The position numbers and the translations under genes are program-made. A DNA stretch of 64,000 bases. It comes from Acidobacteriota bacterium. GTDB lineage: Bacteria; Acidobacteriota; Terriglobia; Terriglobales; Acidobacteriaceae. Location of the stretch: the NCBI GenBank assembly GCA_003225175.1, contig QIBA01000064.1:1-64000 (forward strand). The letters run 5' to 3'. The notes under the pieces were generated by a model, which saw only the letters and a list, made by a program, of their open reading frames with translations, made no database searches and was not told the origin of the DNA. Below are positions 54,789 through 63,915 of the stretch, piece by piece (position 1 is the first letter of the stretch; each line of letters begins with the position of its first letter).

Positions 54789-55757
54789 ATGCCTCGGCTG
54801 CTAGAAAACGACGTAACTTCCCTTCACGAGCGTGCCCGGCGTCTTGAGGCGGCTATTCGGTCGGTGATCCGTGGCAGTGATGAGGTAGTTCGACTCGGCT
54901 TAGTCGCGGTTTTTGCTCGAGGACATCTCCTGATTGAAGGCGTTCCTGGCGTCGGCAAGACTACTTTGGGGCAGACGCTTGCCCGTTCTCTCGATTGCAC
55001 ATTCCAGCGCGTCCAGTTCACCAGCGACATGCTTCCCAGCGACCTGCTTGGGACATCTGTTTACTCAGCCGCCGAAGAGCGCTTCGACTTCAAACCGGGC
55101 CCCGTGTTCACCAACGTCCTCCTGGCAGACGAGATCAACCGCACCACGCCGAAAACCCAGTCTGCGCTGCTCGAAGTGATGAATGAAGGCCAGGTCACTG
55201 TCGAGGGGCAGGCGCGTGAGGTACCGCAACCCTTCCTGGTAATTGCCACGCAGAATCCGGTTGAGCATCACGGAACTTATCCTTTACCGGAGTCGCAGAT
55301 GGATCGATTCCTGATGCGGGTGCAAATGATGTACCCCGCTGCGGAAAGCGAGCGTGAGATCTTGCGTGCGCAAGCGGGAGCAGCGCGTCTGAACGAAGTC
55401 AGCCCCGTGCTCACTGGCGACGACGTTATTGAAATGCAGGAGCAGGTAAAGAAAGTTCGTGTCGATGAATCGCTGGTGAACTACACGTTGGAGATCGTGA
55501 ATAAGACGCGCCAATCGGAGCAGCTTTCGTTAGGCGTTTCTCCTCGCGGGTCACTCATGCTCTACCGCGCTGCCCAAGCTATGGCCTTCATCGAGGGACG
55601 AAAGTTCACCACTCCTGACGATTTCAAGCGATTGGCCGTTCCCGTCTTTGCACACCGCGTAGTTGTAAACGCGCGCTATAGCTCCACACTTAAGGCATCA
55701 GAGCAAGCAGAACGTATCGTCAGCGACATTGTCGACAACGTGTCGGTGCCTTCGTGA
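54789..55757 (+). CDS. MoxR-family AAA+ ATPase
   Basis: 322 residues. Walker A GVPGVGKTT (51-59), Walker B VLLADEINRT (110-119), sensor IATQNPVEHHGTYPLPESQM and a C-terminal lid with SLGVSPRGSLMLYRAAQAMA. MoxR ATPases act as chaperones that activate partner enzymes or assemble metal centres, often with DUF58/VWA genes. Here the follower is instead a small DUF4149-like membrane protein starting one base after the stop. Confidence 0.94.
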   Translation: MPRLLENDVTSLHERARRLEAAIRSVIRGSDEVVRLGLVAVFARGHLLIEGVPGVGKTTLGQTLARSLDCTFQRVQFTSDMLPSDLLGTSVYSAAEERFDFKPGPVFTNVLLADEINRTTPKTQSALLEVMNEGQVTVEGQAREVPQPFLVIATQNPVEHHGTYPLPESQMDRFLMRVQMMYPAAESEREILRAQAGAARLNEVSPVLTGDDVIEMQEQVKKVRVDESLVNYTLEIVNKTRQSEQLSLGVSPRGSLMLYRAAQAMAFIEGRKFTTPDDFKRLAVPVFAHRVVVNARYSSTLKASEQAERIVSDIVDNVSVPS

Positions 55758-55758
55758 A

Positions 55759-56226
55759 ATGCAGTTCCTCGCGCGCTTCCTTCTCATTTTTTCGCTCGTA
55801 GTCTGGATTGGCGGCATCATCTTCTTTTCGTTCGTTGTAGCTCCAACAGTGTTTCGGGTTTTGCCCGCGCAAGAAGTCGCAGGCGCGATTGTAGGCAGCT
55901 CGTTGGGAGCCCTTCACCGAATCGGTCTCACTTGCGGAGTCGTCTTTCTGGGCGCCACATTCCTGGGGAGATTTAGCCAGGCGCGAGTCTTACGTGCACT
56001 TGTCGTGGTTATGCTGCTCTGTACCTCTTTCTCACAGTTCAGAATTACGCGGGAACTGGAGCAGGTCCGTGCTGCTGTTGGGGGTTCGATTCAGGCGCTT
56101 CCTCCCAAAGACGCGGGACGGGCGGCGTTCGACCGGCTGCACCAAATCTCTGTCATTCTCGAAGGAGTCGTGCTTCTGGCTGGAATCGGCGCTGTTGCGC
56201 TCCTCTCGCGCGAACCACGCCACTAA
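55759..56226 (+). CDS. DUF4149-like membrane protein
   Basis: 155 residues from the ATG at 55759, one base after the moxR stop. Four hydrophobic segments (about 3-27, 45-70, 75-95, 130-150). The start FLARFLLIFSLVVWIGGIIF followed by VVAPTVFRVLP matches the DUF4149 pattern. An inner-membrane protein of unknown role, probably co-transcribed with moxR. Confidence 0.85.
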   Translation: MQFLARFLLIFSLVVWIGGIIFFSFVVAPTVFRVLPAQEVAGAIVGSSLGALHRIGLTCGVVFLGATFLGRFSQARVLRALVVVMLLCTSFSQFRITRELEQVRAAVGGSIQALPPKDAGRAAFDRLHQISVILEGVVLLAGIGAVALLSREPRH

Positions 56227-56321
56227 CGGTTGCTTCGCAAACTACTCGACAATCATGGTGCTCTGGTGGTGTTCTAGTTGCATCCTGAGCTGCTGGATGC
56301 GTCATCCTATTCGGGACTTCA

Positions 56322-58640
56322 TTGCGAATAAATAATTCAATTCGTCTCCTCCGTCGCTTGCGATTCGCAATCGGAACTGCTGCGATTTTATGTTTTGCAT
56401 GGACTTGCTTCTGCGCTGCACAAACAGCGACTCGCCAGATTCAAGGCTCAGTTCAAGACAGTTCTCATGCGGCGATCAGTGATGCCAGGGTCACGTTGAA
56501 GCAAGGATCGTGGGAGTCGTCCACACTCACGGGAAGCGACGGTTCGTTCGCATTCAATACCAAAAGCGGTAGCGAGCTGGAAATATCCATAGCCGCGAAT
56601 GGGTTCACCACAACACGCAGAACCATTCCCGAAGGTACTCGAGACGAGGATCTCGTCATAGTCCTTCAGCCCGAAACGGTCAGCACGAAAATTGAGGTTA
56701 CTGCCTCGCGCACAACGTTATCAGTGGATGAAGCTCCGCAAAGCGTGCAGGTTCTGAATACGACCGAGATCCACACTAGCGGCGCTCTTGAAGTAGACGA
56801 CGTCTTGCGCCAGGTTGCTGGATTCGATCAGTTCCGCCGCAGCAGCAGTCGGACCTCGAATCCGACCACACAAGGCGTGTCGATGCGGGGGATGGGATCG
56901 AGTGGTGCGAGTCGCGCTCTGGTACTCCTCGATGGCGTGCCAATCGCCGATCCGTTTGGCGGCTGGGTGAACTGGAGTCAGATACCTCGCGAGTCGCTCG
57001 AGAGCGCCGAGATCGCAAAAGGCGGCGCTTCTGATCTATACGGCGGACAAGCCCTTAGTGGCGTTGCTCAACTGCTGACGAAAACGCCGGAAGGAACTGA
57101 TGCAAGCCTTGATCTCTCTTACGGCAATGAACGAACGCCAAACGCATCCGGTTATCTCGGACACAGCTTCGGAAAATGGCTTGCCTCTGGCGCGGCGGAA
57201 TACTTTCGTACGGATGGATACATTCCGGTCGAGTTCTCGCAACGAGGTGCTGTCGATAACAATGCCAATTCACTTCATCGCAATGGCCAACTGGAAGTTC
57301 AGCGAGAGTTTTCACAGCGATCCCGCTTCTTCCTGAGCGGCCTTGGCTACGACGACTCGCGCCATAACGGAACGATCATCGAAGTAAATCGCACGCGGGC
57401 GTGGCAGGCAGTGACCGGACTTGACCTCGAGGGCTCCTCCGATTCGCTGTTGCAAATCCGCGGATACGGCGGAACCGAAACGTATCACCAAACGTTCGCC
57501 TCCGTTGCTGCCGACCGCAATAGCGAGACGCTGGCACGGGTGCAGCAAGTGCCCTCACGGCAGTTCGGTTTGAGTGCCCAGTACACGCGGGCGCTTGGCT
57601 GGAACACGCTGTTGGGCGGTGTGGAGTTTGCGCGTATCACGGGAGAAAGTGACGACGAAATCTTCACGCTGGGAAGACCTTCGAGCGTCGTGAATGCTGG
57701 CGGAATCATCCGTAACACCGGCGTTTTCGCCGAAGACATAGCGCGCATCACCGGACGCTGGCTGGTAACGGGAGTTATCCGCTTCGACGACTGGCAGACC
57801 GTGAACGGATTCAGCCGAACTGTCGCGCTACCCTCGGGCGCTACAGCGCCAACACAATTTGCCGATCGGTCAGAAACCGCGTGGAATCCGAAGCTCGCAA
57901 CTACTTTCCGGGTAAACGACCGCGTTGCTCTGAAGGGATCGGCCTATCGATCATTCCGATCTCCCACACTCAACGAGCTGTACCGTTCGTTCCGATTAGG
58001 GAATACGCTTACAACCGCTAATCCGTTTCTGCGCTCGGAACGTTTGACGGGATGGGAGCTTGGTCCAGCCGAGAAGCTGTTCAAGGGCAAGCTGAATCTG
58101 CGCCAGGGATTTTTCTGGGCAACCGTACATCGGCCAATCGCGAATGTCACTCTGAGCACAACACCGGCACTCGTTACTCGTCAGCGGCAAAACCTTGGCA
58201 GTACCCGCGCGCGCGGAGTTGAGGCGCAAGCTGATTGGGGGATCATGAAGTGGATCGATGTTTCGGCGCAATATCAGTTCGTGGATGCAGTCGTGACCGC
58301 CTTCCCTGTCGATCCGTCGCTTATTGGACTGCAGGTTCCTGAAGTGCCGCGTCACGAATTCACCTTCCAGGCGCGTTACAGTAATCCCAGGCTTCTGACA
58401 GTGGCGTTCCAGGGCCGCAATAACAGTTCGGTCTTCGACGACGATCGCAATACGTTGGCGCTGGATCGCTATTTCAAAATCGATGTTTTCATCTCCCGGC
58501 GGCTGAACTCTTACGCTGATATCTACGCCGCAGCGGAAAATCTTCTGAACGATCACTACATGGTCGCGCGCACGAACGTGATTACGCTCGCTTCACCATT
58601 GGTTGCCAGAGCTGGACTGCAATTGCATCTGCGCCGCTAG
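56322..58640 (+). CDS. TonB-dependent outer-membrane receptor
   Basis: 772 residues with a TTG start. Signal peptide to about 33 (AILCFAWTCFCAAQ), a carboxypeptidase-like beta domain (38-116: IQGSVQDSSHAAISDARVTL), a plug (about 125-235: LDGVPIADPFGGWVNWSQIP) and a beta-barrel to the end with a terminal aromatic strand (VARAGLQLHLRR). VTASRTTLSVDE precedes the plug. It imports an unknown ligand, probably a siderophore or other nutrient; no ABC genes lie beside it. Confidence 0.9.
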   Translation: MRINNSIRLLRRLRFAIGTAAILCFAWTCFCAAQTATRQIQGSVQDSSHAAISDARVTLKQGSWESSTLTGSDGSFAFNTKSGSELEISIAANGFTTTRRTIPEGTRDEDLVIVLQPETVSTKIEVTASRTTLSVDEAPQSVQVLNTTEIHTSGALEVDDVLRQVAGFDQFRRSSSRTSNPTTQGVSMRGMGSSGASRALVLLDGVPIADPFGGWVNWSQIPRESLESAEIAKGGASDLYGGQALSGVAQLLTKTPEGTDASLDLSYGNERTPNASGYLGHSFGKWLASGAAEYFRTDGYIPVEFSQRGAVDNNANSLHRNGQLEVQREFSQRSRFFLSGLGYDDSRHNGTIIEVNRTRAWQAVTGLDLEGSSDSLLQIRGYGGTETYHQTFASVAADRNSETLARVQQVPSRQFGLSAQYTRALGWNTLLGGVEFARITGESDDEIFTLGRPSSVVNAGGIIRNTGVFAEDIARITGRWLVTGVIRFDDWQTVNGFSRTVALPSGATAPTQFADRSETAWNPKLATTFRVNDRVALKGSAYRSFRSPTLNELYRSFRLGNTLTTANPFLRSERLTGWELGPAEKLFKGKLNLRQGFFWATVHRPIANVTLSTTPALVTRQRQNLGSTRARGVEAQADWGIMKWIDVSAQYQFVDAVVTAFPVDPSLIGLQVPEVPRHEFTFQARYSNPRLLTVAFQGRNNSSVFDDDRNTLALDRYFKIDVFISRRLNSYADIYAAAENLLNDHYMVARTNVITLASPLVARAGLQLHLRR

Positions 58641-58715
58641 AGGGTGAACGCGTTGCACTGCTAAGATAGAAAATTCCGTTCCCGCTGATTTTTGGCGCTG
58701 TAGGATTCCGCATTC

Positions 58716-59798
58716 ATGAAGACTGGCATTATCGGCCTGCCTCAGGTGGGCAAGACATCGCTGTTCAAAATCTTGACCAAAGCGCAGGTTGCCGAGCGTG
58801 GACATAATCCGCGTGAAGCTCACCTTGGCATTGCGAAAGTTCCCGACGAACGTCTAGACAAGCTTTCCGCTCTTTACAATCCCAAAAAGCTGATCCATGC
58901 GAGTGTCGAGTATTCCGACGTAGCTGCTATCGGACAGGAGGCGCTGAAGGAGTCGGCGTATGCCAACAATCTGCGAGCAGTCGACGCACTGATTCATGTG
59001 CTGCGCGCATTTGACGAGCCTTCTATCCCGCACGTCGCCGAGATAGATCCCCTGCGCGACGCTAGAAATGTCGATTTCGATTTGGTCGTCAACGATCTTG
59101 GGCAGATCGAGAAGCGCTTGGAGCGTTTAGAAAAAGATCTCAAGAAGATGAAATCGGCAGAGCTTGAGCGCGAATTCGATTTGCTCAAGCGTGCCAAGAT
59201 CCATGTCGAATCGGAACGTCCATTGCGTGAGATGGAGATGTCCGCCGAGGACAAGAAGCGGATTCGCGGATTCATGTTTCTGAGCCAAAAACCGATCCTG
59301 TACGTACTCAACGTGAACGAGAGCACGACGCTCGGTCAGGATCTGGAGAAGGCGCCGGCAAAGTACAAATTGACCGAGTATGGTTCGCGGCCAAATGCCG
59401 GGATGACTGCGATCTGCGGCAAAGTTGAAGCGGAACTAGCTGAGATGCCTGACGAAGAGGCTGGCGAATTCCTCGCCAGCTACGGACTGACCGAGAGTGG
59501 ATTGGTGCGCCTGATTCGTAAAAGTTATGAGTTGCTTGGCCTGATTTCGTTCTTTACCGTCGGCGAAGATGAGTGCCGCGCTTGGACAATTGAGCGAGGA
59601 TCACGCGCGCAGGCCGCAGCCGGAGCGATCCATTCCGACCTTGAGAAACACTTTATCCGCGCGGAAACCATCCACTGGGATCAGCTCCTCGACGCGGGCT
59701 CAGAGTCCAATGCGCGCTCTCGCGGTACATTGCGGCTCGAAGGCAAAGACTATATCGTCCAGGACGGCGATGTGATGCACATTCGGCACAGCGCGTGA
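58716..59798 (+). CDS. ychF: YchF/Ola1-type GTP/ATP-binding protein
   Basis: 360 residues. G1 is GLPQVGKT (7-14), and NVNES (199-203) occupies the G4 position where this family has NxxE instead of NKxD. A coiled region (about 128-170) and a C-terminal TGS domain (RGTLRLEGKDYIVQDGDVMH) complete the layout. YchF hydrolyses ATP and touches the ribosome. The N-terminal P-loop region departs from the common GLPNVGKSTLFNALT form and lacks the usual YPFCTI switch sequence, so this is a divergent branch. Confidence 0.88.
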   Translation: MKTGIIGLPQVGKTSLFKILTKAQVAERGHNPREAHLGIAKVPDERLDKLSALYNPKKLIHASVEYSDVAAIGQEALKESAYANNLRAVDALIHVLRAFDEPSIPHVAEIDPLRDARNVDFDLVVNDLGQIEKRLERLEKDLKKMKSAELEREFDLLKRAKIHVESERPLREMEMSAEDKKRIRGFMFLSQKPILYVLNVNESTTLGQDLEKAPAKYKLTEYGSRPNAGMTAICGKVEAELAEMPDEEAGEFLASYGLTESGLVRLIRKSYELLGLISFFTVGEDECRAWTIERGSRAQAAAGAIHSDLEKHFIRAETIHWDQLLDAGSESNARSRGTLRLEGKDYIVQDGDVMHIRHSA

Positions 59799-59867
59799 AC
59801 GTCAAAATAATTCATCTGCCATTAGCGCCAACAACCCGCCGGCGGTGGCGGGATCCACGTTAACAGC

Positions 59868-60608
59868 GTGATAATGTCCCCTCTCGCGCTCACGATCATC
59901 CTCGGGCTGACGGCGGCTCTTGCCGATGGAGTCGGTGGGCTCATTATCATTCAGCGCCACTGGGAGCGGCGCTATTTGCGCTACTTCATGGCTGTGGGCT
60001 CAGGATTCATGCTTGCTACTGCTCTCGTCGAGATGTTTCCTGAGAGCCTTCGCCTGGCGCCCCTGCACGCGCCCCTGTTCATCATGCTCGGGTACTTTGT
60101 CGTTCATTTCTTCGAGCACACGCTGACTCTGCACTTTCATTTCGGCGAAGAGACACACGAAGGTGAATTTCTACACTCGCACAAGAGCTATTCAGTGCTA
60201 TTTGGGCTGGTCGTCCACACCTTCTTCGACGGCATCGCCATCGCATCCGGTTTCCTGATTTCGAACTGGCTCGGATGGTTGATCTTCCTCGCCGTCTTCC
60301 TGCATAAAATCCCCGAAGGATTCACTGTTGGTTCAGTGATGCTCGCGAGCGGTCGCTCGCGCCGCATGGCGTTCATTTCGTCAGTGATTCTGGGAGCTTC
60401 AACTCTTCTCGGCGTGCTCACCATGCGGGTGCTATCACCGATGTTGCACGTGGGACTCCCGCTGTCCACGGGCGTCACACTGTATGTTGCGGCCTCGGAT
60501 CTCATTCCCGAAGTGAACAAGGAACCGGGGATGAGGGTTGCGCTGCTGGTGTTTGTCGGAGTGGCGGTGTTGTTGGTGCTGGATTACTGGTTCAGAGGAA
60601 TCGGGTGA
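59868..60608 (+). CDS. ZIP-family metal transporter
   Basis: 246 residues; GTG at 59868 or ATG at 59874. Eight hydrophobic segments. ZIP transporters import zinc, iron or manganese. Metal-binding helices carry HTFFDGIAIASGF and FLHKIPEGFT; a His-rich loop lies between (HFHFGEETHEGEFLHSHK). The stop is formed by the first bases of an ATCGGGTGATCGG repeat, so the last two codons come from the repeat. Confidence 0.9.
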   Translation: MIMSPLALTIILGLTAALADGVGGLIIIQRHWERRYLRYFMAVGSGFMLATALVEMFPESLRLAPLHAPLFIMLGYFVVHFFEHTLTLHFHFGEETHEGEFLHSHKSYSVLFGLVVHTFFDGIAIASGFLISNWLGWLIFLAVFLHKIPEGFTVGSVMLASGRSRRMAFISSVILGASTLLGVLTMRVLSPMLHVGLPLSTGVTLYVAASDLIPEVNKEPGMRVALLVFVGVAVLLVLDYWFRGIG

Positions 60609-60741
60609 TCGGCCGATCGGATCATCGGGTGAAGTAAGAATCGGGTGATTTCGTAAGTTCAATCAGCGGATCACGAAATCGGCAAATCACAAAATCTTCA
60701 GAACCATCAAAGTGTTTCACTTCACCCGATGACCCGATCGG
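60598..60741. repeat. ATCGGGTGATCGG-type element, copy 2
   Basis: Left end GAATCGGGTGATCGGCCGAT, right end TTCACCCGATGACCCGATCG, inverted. Interior AAATCACAAAATCTT is shared with the copy at 40831-40986. It lies between convergent genes and provides the ZIP stop codon. Confidence 0.8.
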
Positions 60742-60742
60742 T

Positions 60743-61927
60743 CTATTCCACTTCGTTCTTCGCTTTATACCCGTCGCGCGCAATGACTTCGTATTTGAGT
60801 TTCTTGCGATGTTGATCCTGAACAATCAACGGCTGACCTGTCTGCGGATCTATCAACTGGACCTTCACCTTGCGCCAACTGCCGTCCTGCTTGTTGTTGG
60901 ATGGGCGGTACGAGAGTACGTACTGATTGCGGTTATCAGCCGCGATGTCGGCAAAATCTTCAGGGAATTCGGCAGTGAATCGCGGGAAGTACGCGCGACC
61001 ACCGGTCAGCTTGGCAAAGGTTCTCAGCTGGTTATCTGCTTGCAGAAAGTCCAGATTGGCCAGCGGACCCATGTATCCGCGCGACTCCAGCCACAGCCTA
61101 AAGGCCTGGCCCGTGCCAACGCAGAAGATGGTGACGTTCTTCGTGCCTTGCAGCTTCTTTAGCACCTTGTCATAATTCAGTTTGCTGAATGTATCGATTC
61201 CATTGCAGATGAGGACGATGTACTTCTGCCCCTCAACCGTCTCCAATCGATCGACCGTGTCATAAATGGCATCGAAGAGGTTGGTTTCGCTGAATCCTGG
61301 AATTCGTAGCTGGTTCAAGGCGCCCATGACCTGGTTTTTGTCCTGCGTAAAATCAACCAGCATGTGCATTTGCATGTCGTATGAGACAACGGCGATCCAG
61401 TCTTCCTTCTTGAGCTGCCCAGTGAAAGAGTAGGCCGCATTCAGCGCGTCGTACATGAAGCCATAGCTGTTTGAGGCGAACTCAATCAGCATTACGGCGG
61501 TGATTGGCTTGTCGTTCTGCTGGGCGAAGGTGTCGATCTTCTGAGGAACACCGTCTTCCAAAACCTTGAAGTTCTCCTGCCGAAGTCCCGGAATGAACTG
61601 CCCGTTGTTAGTGACTACATTGACTGGCAGATTTACCAGCGGCACGTCAACTTTGAGAGAAAACGTGCCGATTTCTTCCGGATTCTTCACCTTCGGAGCC
61701 CGCTCTACTGGCTTTTCTTCCTCTGGCTTCTTCTTAGGGACGGCAATTGGGCCGATATCACCAGACGGTCCCCCTGCTTCTGGGGGCGCCTGCGTCTGCG
61801 GATTCTGCGAAGTTTTTTGTGTGTTTTGCGCCGGACTGGGGAATGTTGCAAATGCGATGGCGAACAGGCTCACAATCACCATCTTGCAGAGCGGTGCAAG
61901 CCCCGCCTTAGTACCGCTAAGGGACAT
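60743..61927 (-). CDS. Exported VWFA-domain protein, acidobacterial type
   Basis: 394 residues with a signal-like segment (MVIVSLFAIAFATF) and a Pro/Lys-rich linker. The VWA domain (about 130-330) begins at ITAVMLIEFASNSYG: the usual metal-site DxSxS is altered to EFASNS, so metal binding may be weaker. The pattern FKVLEDGVPQKIDTFAQQND before it and YVLSYRPSNNKQDGSWRKVK after it belongs to the VWFA-related acidobacterial family (TIGR03436-like). Probably a surface or periplasmic scaffolding protein. Divergent from the S55 peptidase gene. Confidence 0.85.
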   Translation of the reverse strand: MSLSGTKAGLAPLCKMVIVSLFAIAFATFPSPAQNTQKTSQNPQTQAPPEAGGPSGDIGPIAVPKKKPEEEKPVERAPKVKNPEEIGTFSLKVDVPLVNLPVNVVTNNGQFIPGLRQENFKVLEDGVPQKIDTFAQQNDKPITAVMLIEFASNSYGFMYDALNAAYSFTGQLKKEDWIAVVSYDMQMHMLVDFTQDKNQVMGALNQLRIPGFSETNLFDAIYDTVDRLETVEGQKYIVLICNGIDTFSKLNYDKVLKKLQGTKNVTIFCVGTGQAFRLWLESRGYMGPLANLDFLQADNQLRTFAKLTGGRAYFPRFTAEFPEDFADIAADNRNQYVLSYRPSNNKQDGSWRKVKVQLIDPQTGQPLIVQDQHRKKLKYEVIARDGYKAKNEVE

Positions 61928-62097
61928 TTCCTATGCCTTCCTACTGACTCTTTGCCTATTGCAAGGCTGAGTCTCTGTATTAGTATAGATGCCGAACTAC
62001 TCGGAAACCATCGTGGATTCGGCGTGTTTAAGCCCTTATGGGCCTAACTGTCCCCGCCATTTCCATCCCCCGTTGCCGAATTGTTCCTAGGTTACGT

Positions 62098-63906
62098 ATG
62101 AAGAGTATTTTCGCCTTCCTCGGACGGATCTCCCCGTTAATTTTTGTGTGCGTTGCAGCGGTTGCGCAGTCAGCAACTCCGGTTGCACAGCCTCGTGTAG
62201 CTCCTGAGATCCTCAAAGTCGGCGAGATTCACCGGGGCATGCGCGGTGTCGCGTACACCGTCTTCGAGGGAGTGAAGCCCGAGCCTATGGAGGTTGAAGT
62301 CCTCGGCATCCTTCCCAACCTCAACGGTCCTAAGAGTGATTTGATACTCGCGCGTCTGCATGGCGAGAAGGTTGAATACACGGGCGTAGTCGCCGGCATG
62401 AGCGGCAGCCCGGTGTACATCGACGGCAAGTTAGTCGGCGCCATCTCGTATCGCATCGGGCAATTTTCGAAGGAGCCGATCTGCGGCATCACGCCGATCG
62501 AGGAGATGCTCGAGATCGATGCTTTAGATCGCACGCAGCCCGAGCCAATAAGCGCGCGAACGCAAGCGCCAAAGACCCTCGGCAAGACGTCGGTAGGCGA
62601 CGTTCCACCCGACAATGATCTGAGAAACTTCGTCTCGCTGATGCAGCCCATCGACGCTCCCTTCGTCTTCAGCGGCTTCACCGAAGAGAGCATTCGCCGG
62701 TTCTCATCACAATTCGCGCAAGCCGGACTCGTTCCCGTGATGGGAGTAGGGTCGGCAACGAACGAGCATCAGCCTGAGCCCATCGAGCCCGGATCAGCCG
62801 TGAGCGCGGTGCTGGTAAGCGGCGATCTCGACATCGCGGCCACCTGCACGGTCACCTACATCGATCCACAGCGCCTGCTCGCCTGCGGACATCCGCTGAC
62901 CCAGTACGGCATGGTCGACATGCCGATGACCAAAGCCAGCGTGGTCGCAACCCTGGCTTCTCCGTACTACGCGTATAAGATCGTCAACACCGCCGACGAG
63001 ATCGGCACTTTCGTGCAGGACCGCCACAGCGGAATCCTGGGACGCTTCGGCGAAGCCTCCAAGATGATTCCCGTAACGGTAACCATTCACGGCGGCAGCA
63101 AGCCGAAACAGATGAACTTTTCGGTGCTGAACAATGCCAAACTCACGCCGCTCATCATGATGACTGCTGTTTATCAGGCTCTGCAGTCGCAGAATCAGTA
63201 CGGCGACCAAGTCACGTACCGCATGAACGGCGACATCGCCGTCAACGGATTCCCCTCCGTGCACATGCACAACATGTTCAGTTCCAACGATGCCGCCCCG
63301 AGTTCCGTACTCGCCGCCCTTAATCTCGGCGACCACTTCGGACGCATCTTCGAGAACCCCTACACGACGCCCGGAATTGAAGGCGTAAATCTTAACTTCG
63401 ATGTAACTCCAGAACGCCGCGCAGCTCACGTTGAGACGGCGCGCACCGACGTCACCGAGGCGCGTCCGGGCGACGAGATCACGATCGAAGCGGTTCTTCG
63501 TCCATATCGCGGCGACCCAATCGTGCGTCAGATTCCGGTAAAGATCCCGACCTCTGTACCCAAAGGCCAGCTCCGCATCCTGGTCAGCGACAGCGAGACT
63601 CTCGACCGCAGCCGCAAGCTGCCCACAACCTTCGGCCGCACGCTGCAACTCGGATCCACCATCGATCTGCTGAACAAAGAGCACGCCAATAACAACTTGT
63701 ACGTTTCGCTGCTGGAAGCCAATCCCGAAGCCATGGTCGAGGACAAAGTGATGCCAACCCTGCCGCTTTCGGTCATGAACGTCATGCAAGGCATGCGCGG
63801 CGCTCAGGACATGTACGTCAGCGGCGAGTCCGCGGTCGACGAGACCTCCACGCCCATGGACTATGTAGTCTCAGGCGCGCAGGTGCTCACCCTGCAAATC
63901 AAGTAA
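62098..63906 (+). CDS. SpoIVB-type (S55) serine peptidase
   Basis: 602 residues from the ATG at 62098; a longer frame from 62038 lacks a signal. Signal peptide (LGRISPLIFVCVAAVAQSAT). The S55 core has the catalytic-serine loop GVVAGMSGSPVYIDGKLVGA (Ser102/Ser104 region) and a following GICGITPIEEM-like KEPICGITPIEEMLEI. In Firmicutes SpoIVB signals sporulation; acidobacteria do not sporulate by that route, so this is an extracytoplasmic protease with a different job. Long C-terminal part (about 250-600) of unknown fold. Confidence 0.88.
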   Translation: MKSIFAFLGRISPLIFVCVAAVAQSATPVAQPRVAPEILKVGEIHRGMRGVAYTVFEGVKPEPMEVEVLGILPNLNGPKSDLILARLHGEKVEYTGVVAGMSGSPVYIDGKLVGAISYRIGQFSKEPICGITPIEEMLEIDALDRTQPEPISARTQAPKTLGKTSVGDVPPDNDLRNFVSLMQPIDAPFVFSGFTEESIRRFSSQFAQAGLVPVMGVGSATNEHQPEPIEPGSAVSAVLVSGDLDIAATCTVTYIDPQRLLACGHPLTQYGMVDMPMTKASVVATLASPYYAYKIVNTADEIGTFVQDRHSGILGRFGEASKMIPVTVTIHGGSKPKQMNFSVLNNAKLTPLIMMTAVYQALQSQNQYGDQVTYRMNGDIAVNGFPSVHMHNMFSSNDAAPSSVLAALNLGDHFGRIFENPYTTPGIEGVNLNFDVTPERRAAHVETARTDVTEARPGDEITIEAVLRPYRGDPIVRQIPVKIPTSVPKGQLRILVSDSETLDRSRKLPTTFGRTLQLGSTIDLLNKEHANNNLYVSLLEANPEAMVEDKVMPTLPLSVMNVMQGMRGAQDMYVSGESAVDETSTPMDYVVSGAQVLTLQIK

Positions 63907-63915
63907 TCTGGAGAC

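Noticed and set aside
62794-63789. Minus-strand frame of 331 codons opposite the S55 peptidase
   Set aside because: Mirror of the real gene; His/Val/Arg-biased, no signature.
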